From NCBI GenBank assembly GCA_002077065.1, contig NAJO01000076.1, positions 1-64,000 of the forward strand: a DNA stretch of 64,000 bases, in the 5' to 3' direction. Shown here in pieces: positions 33,650 to 41,928 of the stretch (position 1 is the stretch's first letter; each line of letters starts with the position of its first letter). Made by a program: the position numbers and the translations under genes. This DNA comes from Cryoendolithus antarcticus (taxonomy: Eukaryota > Ascomycota > Dothideomycetes > Cladosporiales > Cladosporiaceae). The notes under the pieces are model-generated. The model was given only the letters and a program-made list of their open reading frames with translations, made no database searches and was not told where the DNA came from.

Positions 33650-35975
33650 ATGCGTTTCTCTCTTGCAGGTAGCGCCTTCGTCGGCTTACTGAGTAGCATT
33701 ACCCTTGCATGCGAGAGCTGTGAGCATCCAGAGCGAGATGTCGTTCTTACGAGAAACGTTCGTCGGATGCAGCCTGAGTCGCAGAACGCCACATCTTCGC
33801 CGCGCGCCTCATTGGCATGGTGAGTGAGCAGAGGTATACGAATTATTCTCGTGGAGTGTTCTGACAGCACTCGCACATGACAGGGGTCAGCTAAACTTCC
33901 TTCACACCACCGATACTCATGGTGAGAGACGTTCCTACGCACAGATCTTGACTCAGCTGGCTGACATTCGTCCCAGGATGGCTGGAGGGACATCTCAAGG
34001 AGAAGAACTATGGCGCCGATTGGGGTGATTTTGTGTCCTTTGCCAAGGACATGAAGAAGAAGGCGAAGGCGTACGATGTAGATCTGCTGCTTGTCGATAC
34101 TGGTGTAAGAACGGACTTGGGGTATGATGATATGAGCACCGTGAACTGACAAATGGATGCAGGACTTGCACGACGGTGCTGGCTTGTCTGACGCTACTTC
34201 CCCTAATGGCGTACTCAGCAACCCGATCTTCGAGGTATGTTGACAGCCTGTCCGCCCTTGCGAACAGTACAACGCTAAGATCACTGCAGAACATCGATTA
34301 CGACATCTTGACGATTGGCAACCACGAGCTTTACATATCCGACATTGCATACGAGCATTTCTACAACTTCAGTCGCCACTACGGGGACCGCTACCTCACC
34401 AGCAATGTGCAGATACTCAACCCTGCTACATCGCAGTACGAGTACATCGGGCATACGCACCGATACTTCAAGACAGAGCACGGCCTCCGCATCATGGCAT
34501 TTGGCGTACTGTTTGACTTCACTGGCAACAGCAATGCCAGCAAGGTCATTCCCGCGGCTACCATGGTAAACCAGACTTGGTTCCAGAACGCTCTCCACGA
34601 CAAGCGGCCAGTCGATCTGTATCTGGTCACCGGCCACAACCCAGCAAGGCCTACAGATAAGAGCTCAACATTCAAGACGGTGTTCAACGCTATTCGGGCT
34701 GTCAAGCCTAATGCTCCGGTGCAATTCTTCGGCGGGCACTCTCACATTCGCGACTTCGCAGTATACGACGACAAGTCGACAGCATTGGAGTCTGGGCGAT
34801 ACTGCGAGACCCTTGGCTGGCTATCGATGAGTGGGCTCCAAAGCTCCTCCTACAGGGGGTGTGCGAACCCAGTGGGTGTACCAAACCCGACACAGAAGGC
34901 TGTGAAGGTCAATGGCTCAAGCACTGCGACGGCTGCTCTGCAGATCTCAACCACTACGTCCAACTTGGTCTACTCTCGTCGCTATCTCGACTGGAACCGT
35001 TTGAGCTTCGAGTATCACGCCGCAGGAAGTCAGGTTCGCAAATTCGACATCAAGAAGGGCTTGTCTGTCACATCTGAGATTACCGCCACTCGTAAGGAGC
35101 TCAACCTCACTGCATTGTATGGCTGTGCGCCACAGACATGGTGCGAGTCTTGTGCGCCCTTCCTCTCAAACGGCAGCATTTACAACGTGCTCACAAAGGC
35201 CTTGTCTGCGGTTGTCGTCAACAAGACAAGGGCAACAATCCCACGCATGATTATCCTGAACACCGGCAGTGTGCGCTTCGATCTGACTAAGGGACCGTTC
35301 ACTTACGATGACTCCTTCATCGTCTCGCCATTTACCGACGCATTCCAGTATCTTCCAAACGTGCCTTACGCGGATGCTTCAAAAGTCCTCGGCATACTGA
35401 ACGGCGGTGGGTTCGCAGACAAGCGATCGCTTCAAAGCAGAGACTTTGACTTCTACAACCCGTCGCTACCGTCGGATGCATGCACAGATCCCGCGATGGC
35501 GCAGTCGAGCTTGAACAAGCGCTCACTTGGGCGTATTGTGCGTCGCCAGAATACTGTGACTCCTGGCTATGTCACGAAGGACGACTTCGGCAGCGATGGT
35601 GATGACACTGTGCACTCGCGTATTCCGTCCTACTCGTCAGTAAAGCCTTGCACTAAAGCTCGCAATCATGGCTGACACACTTCCCATAGTTACCCTGAAT
35701 ACTTCGCGGCTAACGGGAGCTTCCCATCGAATGCAAGCACTCCCGCCACAGTTGATCTAGTGTTCCTCGATTACATCGCCAAGAATGTCGTTACTGCGCT
35801 CAACACCCTTGGTGCGACGACATTCACCGTTGCTCAGATAGCGTACTACTTGCCCGAGACCTTTACGACCAACTCGTACTTGCCTGTGTACGCGCAGATT
35901 GCGCCAGACTGGCAGAAAAATGTGCCAAACTGCCCTGTTGGACAAGGTGTCGGGTACAATGACACTGCATCGTGA
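33650..35975 (+). CDS. Secreted metallophosphatase / 5'-nucleotidase-like protein
   Basis: Six exons (33650-33819, 33884-33921, 33977-34104, 34163-34234, 34290-35635, 35690-35975) give 679 aa. The last donor is the less usual GTCAGT. A signal peptide is clear (MRFSLAGSAFVGLLSSITLA). The calcineurin-like metal-binding motifs appear in order: HTTDTHG, VDTGDLHDG, LTIGNHELY, VTGHNP and FGGHSHIRD. A C-terminal nucleotidase-type domain follows, with NTGSVRFDL and YDDSFIVSPF. Many NxS/T sites suggest glycosylation. Family relatives (UshA/5'-nucleotidase class; yeast Smn1/YHR202W type) hydrolyse nucleotides or other phosphate esters outside the cytosol or in the vacuole. Substrate is not determinable here. 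Exon 2 is only 38 bp and carries the first metal motif. Confidence 0.9.
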
Positions 35976-36043
35976 GCGGGAGAAGCACAGCGGTAGCAAG
36001 CCACATAGTTGATCATACAGCGCTACCCAAGAATCGAGTCTAC

Positions 36044-36662
36044 TCAAGCCAGTCCCAGGTCCTTCGGCGAGAGGATTCCATTCTTCAGCGCATAGCCAAT
36101 GGCCGGCATCGGATCGGCATAGATGCGCGTTTCCTTGATCTTGATCCCATCAACGCCGCTTCCGTCCTTTACGTACCAGAATCGGAAGCCACCCTCCATG
36201 ACGGCGTTCCACTTGTCGCCATCATCGTCGGTGATGGTTTTGTCGTGGCCCTCGAATCCGACATAAACCTTGGCATGGCCAAACATGGTTATTGAGCCAT
36301 CCTTCTCTTCCCTACAATGGTGTGGTCAGCGGCACGAACAGCCACTGAAGGCTTTGACAAGACAGTCAGACCCACCAGCAAGCCAGCGAGGTAGGTCTAT
36401 GCTTGTGACCTCCAGAAAAGATCGCGTACACCTCCTGCAGTGCCTTCGTGGTGTCATCTGCACCTGAGGTCCGCGTGCCGTCGGACTTCTGAAATACAAA
36501 GTCCTTGGTGTGCCACTTGTCAAAGATCTTCGCGTCTGCCTTCATGAAATCACGATTGTCGACGTAATTCCGAGTGTAGTTTCCCATGAACTTCATGGCC
36601 TGGTTGCCGTCGGTCTCGCCATCCCAGTTGCCATCGTGGACGAAAGCCTGGGCGGTAGGCAT
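36044..36662 (-). CDS. NTF2/SnoaL-like small protein
   Basis: Two exons (36662-36376, 36311-36044) give 184 aa. The intron is 64 bp (donor GTGGGT, acceptor TTGTAG) and joins HKHRPTSLACW to EEKDGSITMFGHAKVY, as expected for the cone-shaped NTF2-like fold. The opening MPTAQAFVHDGNWDGE is followed by a helix region (NQAMKFMGNYTRNYV) and strands. The family includes polyketide cyclases, dehydratases and isomerases as well as non-enzymatic binders, so no reaction is assigned. It is convergent with the phosphatase, its stop 68 bp from that gene's end. The next two genes are oxidoreductases, which fits a small metabolic group. A TATA-like site lies about 120 bp upstream of the ATG. Confidence 0.8.
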
Positions 36663-36780
36663 GATGGAATGAGTTGGGGATGACAAGTGTTGAGAAATAG
36701 AGGTAGTTGATAGACTGTTATTGACTCTCTGGGTGAGCAACCGAGAGGGAGCAGGACGCGAGAAGGGTACTTGGACCTGA

Positions 36781-36788
36781 CTTATATA
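36781..36788 (-). promoter_or_regulatory. TATA-like box
   Basis: TATATAAG on the minus strand, about 120 bp before the start codon of the NTF2-like gene. The spacing would allow a leader of roughly 90 bases. This is a plausible but unproven TATA element. Confidence 0.4.
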
Positions 36789-37336
36789 GTCTATCTTTCC
36801 ATGGCCTGAGGGGATTCGCGGCGACAAGGTTGCTGGTACCTCTAGCTGTTCGACAGCGATACCAAGACTACTCAGGTAGCCACGATTCCCACGTGGCAGA
36901 GCTCAGCGCCGTGTCCGTTTGAATTTCCTACTTGTGACAGGCTGTACCGTGGGCGAGGTATTCAGCAGCTGTGTGGGTGAAAGTCTAAAGTTCAGCGTGG
37001 CTTGGATCTAGAAGCTGGAGCACACATGTGGCGGCGGCCAGGCTGGGGTCACAGCTCGAAATCATTCTCATGACCTGTACGCCACCTTCAGGTATTGGCT
37101 AATGTTACCATGTGTTCCATGAGCTGAGGCGCAATGGCGCTTTGTGTATCATGAGTTTGTACATCATTGTGGGGTGACCGAGTTTTGGTCGTTGAGACGC
37201 GTTGCATCTCCCGTGAGAGCGCCGATCACACTCTACCCATACCAGGACTACCAGACAGGCCTTCTTTAGAGCTATCGTTGGATGCTAAACATAAGTATAC
37301 AACTCAATGGCACTCTCGCATCACGGTGTCCCCGAC
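36789..37336. other. Intergenic region
   Basis: About 550 bp upstream of the NTF2-like gene and downstream of the NmrA-like gene. No frame resembles a protein family, and nothing repetitive was seen. Confidence 0.4.
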
Positions 37337-38258
37337 CTACGCTCTAGACTGCGCATCTTTCAATTGACGCAGCCAGGTTGGTACATCCGTCATCACAATG
37401 CTCTGCTCAGCGTTAAAGGTGCTTGCCTTGTCCCATGCGACACCACTATCGCGCGCGAATGCAAGGTGGTACTTCCGATTCATCATTCGGGTTCGCTGCA
37501 ACTTCCGATCGTAGATGCTCATTATCCCACAGATTCCTCTCGATCTTGCGACCGAGATGGATATCTACCATGTCAGCAAGCTGGGCGTATGTGAAGGTAT
37601 CGCCAGCAATGTAACTCACTTCCTCCTGTATCTGAGGCTCATGCGCAAGTATAGCAGCGGTAAGTCGTCCGATATCCTCAGGTGTCGTAACAGTAAGACG
37701 ATAGTCCCAGCTCGCGAGTGCATTGACCTGTCCCTTCGCAAGGTCTACTACCCCAAAGGCAGGCTCAAACAAAAAGCTCGTGAACATGCCTGTGGAGATA
37801 ATGATCCAGTTGATAGCGGATTGGCCACGCAACATGTCACGCACATCGGCTTGCTCATCCCAGACATTCTGACCGCTGCCTCGTCCAATAATGTCGTAGT
37901 CGACTCCAAATTGCCATGTCACGTAACGCTTGACTCCAGCTTTCAACACGGCAGCAGTGATCTTGCGCTGCGTTCCTGGGCCACCGACAAAGCCGGTGCA
38001 GCAGATGACAGTATCATAGTTGGTGAAAGTCGCCGCAAGATCATCCACGGTATTAGTTGCCAAGTCCGCGTGCACAATGTCAACATTCTTGTTCCTGAGT
38101 GATTGAATAGTACGTCTTGCGGCTTCGGTGGTAGGTAGTCGCACGAGGACGCTGAACAGTCCAGGGTGTCTATCTTTCAACGCCATGAGCCTTTCGATGA
38201 CAGCAAGTCCGAGCTCTCCGGCACCGAGGACGAGAGTCGTGGGCATTTGTGGCTTCAT
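37337..38258 (-). CDS. NmrA-like NAD(P)-binding reductase, apparently frameshifted near C-terminus
   Basis: The main frame starts at 38258 (MKPQMPTT) and opens with the dinucleotide-binding loop TLVLGAGELGLAVIERL. It continues through CCTGFVGGPGTQRKI and WQFGVDYDIIGRG as in the NmrA/isoflavone-reductase family of atypical short-chain dehydrogenases. In the intact frame it stops at 37446 (270 aa) with an unrelated tail. The conserved family ending (KYHLAFARDSGVAWD ... VMTDVPTWLRQL) is present in the +1 frame, running to 37337. The switch falls at about 37472-37486, around TCGGAAG, where one extra base would explain it. Either the gene is damaged, the assembly has an indel, or a short intron removes the region. 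An intron from a GTAGAT donor to the GCAG acceptor just upstream is possible but would delete conserved residues. Divergent from the FAD monooxygenase. Confidence 0.75.
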
Positions 38259-38571
38259 GATTTGTGTGCTTGTGAGTCTCGATACGAGGAAACAGCTGAA
38301 CAATGTGGTAGCACGTAAGAAACAGAGACTCTACCTTGGTCGCGTCAAATATACGATGAAAGTCTCAATTGCTCAAGGCACTCCACAATCGATTTTCCAG
38401 ACAAGCATCGAGACATTATTCATCATTGTGGGAGTTTCACGGAGTTAGGAAAGGATGAAGGTAATGGCGCGTTCATCGACTGTCTGCCCTGCGGAAGCAC
38501 AGGCCACAGAGTTGCCGCATCCTTGCCCGAGTCACCTCTACCAGCGCTTCCATCGACCACTACAAGTGACA
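38259..38571. promoter_or_regulatory. Shared divergent promoter region
   Basis: 313 bp between the NmrA-like reductase (-) and the FAD monooxygenase (+). The short divergent spacing suggests co-regulation. No specific factor site was recognised. Confidence 0.45.
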
Positions 38572-39714
38572 ATGTCAGAAATGCCTCGACCTCCCATAGC
38601 AATCATAGGTGCTGGCATCTCCGGTCTGACCCTAGCCCAATGTCTTCGTCGTCGAAACATCTTAGCGGTAGTCTACGAACGTGTGAAAGACAATCCAACG
38701 CGCAACAACTATGGTATTACACTACAACACGACACCTGGAGGACTTTGCTGGAGCCACTGCAGATCGATGAACGGGACTTTAAGCGACAAGTAGGCGTTC
38801 GGCATCCGAAGACTGATGCTGTAGTGGAGGATGATGGGGCCTTGAGAGTCAATCGCGCGGCATTGACACGGGTATTGCAGGATGGAGTGGATGTGAAGTG
38901 GGAGCACAAGTTGACTAGCTTGCCTTCATCGAATGAGACGCGGACAGCAAAGGTCGATGTAAATGGCGGTACCGAGGATATTGACTACAGCCTGCTAATC
39001 GGCGCCGATGGAGTCCACTCCGCCACACGATCAGCACTGAAACTTGCGCAAAGCGACTTCGAAATGAAGACGCTCCCCTACGTCGTCTTCAACGGCAAGC
39101 GTCGGATCAAGCCTTTGACTCAAGTGCCAAAGAGCTTACTCACGGCCTTCGAGAAGCCTGACGGGATTGTGCATCGCCACGGCCAAGTCGCTCTATCGAT
39201 TAAAGGAGATTTCTGGGATCCCCAGAAGGACACCGTGGCCATCAGCTACACTCTTAGCAGACCTGCTAAAGATGCCGACAAGTCCTTGATCGATCGCAAC
39301 ATCAGTGATGCCGAGAAGCTGGCTGCGCAGTTTAAGGATGAGGTAGCTGCGCTGAAGGATTTGTCTCCGCCATTCGATGCTGTCTTTAACGAGGATCAGA
39401 TGATTGGCGATCGGCTATTGCACTGGCTGATGAGATCGTCACTCGTCGACTGCGATGCCCTCCAGAAATCGGCAAAGTCTCAAGGTGTGGTGTTGCTAGG
39501 CGATGCAGCGCATGCGCAGCCGATCCCAGGCTATGGTGCGAACACAGCGATTGCCGACGCAATCGAGCTGGCCAAGTACATGTCACCTGATGGCGAAATT
39601 GACGTCGCCAAATTCCTGCAAGCCAGGGCCGAGTCTTGGGCGGGAGACAAGGAGGCCGCCGAGCAAGCCCTCAGTCATCTGCACGAAGCCGGTACGAGCC
39701 AATCCATGCTATGA
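38572..39714 (+). CDS. FAD-dependent monooxygenase (salicylate hydroxylase-like)
   Basis: Single exon of 380 aa from the ATG at 38572 (context GACAATGTC). The open frame extends upstream to 38455 but homologous sequence starts here. Three group A flavoprotein monooxygenase motifs are present: the FAD-binding GxGxxG loop (IAIIGAGISGLTLAQCL), the DG motif (LIGADGVHSATR) and the GD motif (VVLLGDAAHAQPIPGYGANT). The group uses NAD(P)H and oxygen to hydroxylate aromatic or polyketide substrates. The substrate here is unknown. No membrane anchor or signal peptide is visible. Neighbours are an NmrA-like reductase and an NTF2-like protein, a combination common in tailoring of secondary metabolites. 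Confidence 0.88.
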   Translation: MSEMPRPPIAIIGAGISGLTLAQCLRRRNILAVVYERVKDNPTRNNYGITLQHDTWRTLLEPLQIDERDFKRQVGVRHPKTDAVVEDDGALRVNRAALTRVLQDGVDVKWEHKLTSLPSSNETRTAKVDVNGGTEDIDYSLLIGADGVHSATRSALKLAQSDFEMKTLPYVVFNGKRRIKPLTQVPKSLLTAFEKPDGIVHRHGQVALSIKGDFWDPQKDTVAISYTLSRPAKDADKSLIDRNISDAEKLAAQFKDEVAALKDLSPPFDAVFNEDQMIGDRLLHWLMRSSLVDCDALQKSAKSQGVVLLGDAAHAQPIPGYGANTAIADAIELAKYMSPDGEIDVAKFLQARAESWAGDKEAAEQALSHLHEAGTSQSML

Positions 39715-39740
39715 TGCATCGTTCTAACATCGTCTATCTC

Positions 39741-41315
39741 TCACCGCATCTTTGTCGTCCACCCCAGATCAAAGACAACCTTGGACACATTACCAAGGTC
39801 GCGCATGTCGTTGATTCTGCGCAGCGCTCGGATCATCGACCACTCACCCTCAAGCCACGCCTGTGCCTTGCGCTTCTCGATGTCAGCCTGATCATGCGAG
39901 TGCGTAACGGAGAACGGTAGCTTCGCCAAGATCTCGCCAATGAAGACTCGATTGGCAGATACCCCTTGCTGGAGCGGCAAAGCGGATAGGCCGGCGTACG
40001 TAGGAAGCCAGCCTTGGCGGGCGTTGATATACGTGAGCTTCGACCAGCTACTCAAAAGTGTCATGTTCAGTGCACGGGCATTGGAGTCCGTGAACGAGCT
40101 GTAGGCCTGATTATCGTCGTCAAAGCCGTGGCGAGCCGGGGAGGGCATGATCGCCAATGCAGGTAGCCACGGTGTACAGCCCTCCAAGTCCAGCCATCTT
40201 AGTTGCAAGAGATTGTGGCTCAGCAGACGGAGCAGTGATGCGGGCGCGGCAAGATCGTGATCGAGGTCGGAGTAGAAATGCGATCCACCTGCATGCACCT
40301 CCATGCCAGTGCGAGGCGTCACCGTGGTAGTTACCAGGTTTGGGGTGAGCGTAGGTCTTGGCCAGTAGGCAAGCGATAGATGTGTCAACTTCGGCGTCTG
40401 CTTTGTCAAAGCCAGAAGATCGCGCCAGAGGATGCTAGAGGGAGGATGTGACAGACATAGCTGTGTCAAACTGCAAAATGGAGATGCCCTGATGGTCTCT
40501 GGGTGTATCGTATCGATCGGCTCACTCGCATCCCAAGACTCGATTGCAGTATCGTTCAGATCCTGGCTTGTCCGGTCCGTGCTGCTTAGAAGCTTCGCCA
40601 AGCGACTCAAAGTGAGAGTGCCATGTCCTATAAGCCCTGCGAGATCCAGAGTCTCGACTGTATCATCGCCATCGGTCATTGCTTTGAGGCCGCTGAGGGT
40701 GAGTGGAGGACCGTAGCACACAATCTGTGCCAGCAAAGCCAATCGCATCCGTAGCGAGAACTCTTGCAAAGCAGGATAATCATCCTCATCCAGCATGCTC
40801 CAGCGCTCAGCGATTCTCCTTAACGCAGTCCAATTCAAACTATGCGTCCCGCGTCGTTCCTCTGGAGTTCGCATTCCAGCAATGAGGCTCACGAATCGAT
40901 CAAGATGATCCGGCTTAGGCCTCTCCCTCTCACTCTTCGCCGACTTTCTTCTCCCTGCCTTTCCTCTAACTACCAGAGTAGGCAGTCTCGCCCTCGTCCA
41001 GCTTCCCGGCGTCGCCGGCCCAGGCGTTCTCAGTCGTTCCCTCGCCCTGGCCCCAGCCCTGGTCTCCGGCGGCGCGACATCTCTCTGTCCCAGAATGCCC
41101 CTCAGCTCAGGGGGAACAGATCGCTGGCCGCTAAGCTCGGCAAACTCGCGTTTCTTCGCAGCCGCATCACTTGGGTTGGCAATCCGGAGCGAGCTCAGTA
41201 ATGCATTGACAGACTGTGCCGGCTCGCCATGCTTGGCCGCGTGCTGGCCACTGCCAGCGATATGGCCCGTAGAGGAGCCTTGGAATTGTTTGAAGTTGGA
41301 GCGTTTCTTGGGCAT
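39741..41315 (-). CDS. Leucine-rich protein with basic N-terminus
   Basis: Single exon of 524 aa, starting MPKKRSNFKQFQGSSTGH. The first 130 residues are basic, Arg/Pro/Ala-rich and probably disordered. The remainder has spaced leucine patterns like irregular leucine-rich repeats (SLTQLCLSHPPSSILWRDLL, KLTHLSLAYW, LLQLRWLDLEGCTPWLPAL), giving a solenoid of perhaps five or six units. No F-box was seen. I recall similar fungal hypothetical proteins but no established function. The start is supported by the conserved-looking MPKKRSNFKQF opening. The gene's 3' end lies just 26 bp from that of the monooxygenase. Confidence 0.7.
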   Translation of the reverse strand: MPKKRSNFKQFQGSSTGHIAGSGQHAAKHGEPAQSVNALLSSLRIANPSDAAAKKREFAELSGQRSVPPELRGILGQRDVAPPETRAGARARERLRTPGPATPGSWTRARLPTLVVRGKAGRRKSAKSERERPKPDHLDRFVSLIAGMRTPEERRGTHSLNWTALRRIAERWSMLDEDDYPALQEFSLRMRLALLAQIVCYGPPLTLSGLKAMTDGDDTVETLDLAGLIGHGTLTLSRLAKLLSSTDRTSQDLNDTAIESWDASEPIDTIHPETIRASPFCSLTQLCLSHPPSSILWRDLLALTKQTPKLTHLSLAYWPRPTLTPNLVTTTVTPRTGMEVHAGGSHFYSDLDHDLAAPASLLRLLSHNLLQLRWLDLEGCTPWLPALAIMPSPARHGFDDDNQAYSSFTDSNARALNMTLLSSWSKLTYINARQGWLPTYAGLSALPLQQGVSANRVFIGEILAKLPFSVTHSHDQADIEKRKAQAWLEGEWSMIRALRRINDMRDLGNVSKVVFDLGWTTKMR

Positions 41316-41601
41316 ATGATTGCTCGTGTAATGGGAATAGATCCGGGGCCGGGTGACAAGGTGGCCTGGAGGTCTTATACAGCCGTCGCTCGCTCGTACA
41401 CTACCGCAGCAATACCAGATGACTCCGATGTCTTGACTCGCACGTGAGCACCTTACGTGCGAAAGGGTCTCAATGCTGACTATTGACGATGCTGACTGAT
41501 GTGGCGATGCATGCGCGATGAGTCGAGGCCTAGCCCCGATGACATGGTGATTTGCTGAGGGAAGAGGGGAGCTAGCGGGTGTCGGTTCCCGAGCAGGTTG
41601 G

Positions 41602-41640
41602 ACCGTATCTAGACCGTATATAAACCGTATATATACCGTT
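41602..41640. repeat. 11-bp tandem array of ACCGTAT-type units
   Basis: Three full units (ACCGTATCTAG, ACCGTATATAA, ACCGTATATAT) and a fourth partial ACCGTT follow one another without gaps. The period is 11 bp, close to one helical turn, so each CCG triplet faces the same side of the DNA. It lies about 290-325 bp upstream of the start of the leucine-rich protein gene (minus strand). Confidence 0.75.
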
Positions 41641-41928
41641 GGCTGATTTGGATCGTCCGAATATCTGAACTGTCTTTCTTACTGAGTGACCTTGTCAATG
41701 CGACGGTATTTGCACCGCTAGATCAGCTACATTGTGCATAGTATCACTTGGGGGATTTCACTAGGTGTAGAGATTGATTCCCAGTGAACAGACAGATCGA
41801 TGGTGGGTTGCAATAGCGCCAATTTGCTTGTGCATATGTACAATCTAAACCCAGCCTACATCGACAGTCTACCCAAAGCACCCGAACGCCTTCGCTAACC
41901 CAGACAAGTCTCTCACGTTCAGCCTTGC
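41641..41928. other. Intergenic region
   Basis: Together with 41316-41601 this separates the leucine-rich protein gene (start 41315) from the 3' end of the reductase gene. Apart from the 11-bp array nothing was recognised. Confidence 0.4.

Noticed and set aside
37480..37560. Alternative intron (donor GTAGAT, acceptor GCAG) in the NmrA-like gene
   Set aside because: It would restore the downstream frame but remove GRKIERNLW...ANPNDE, which is conserved coding sequence of the family. A one-base frameshift explains the data better.
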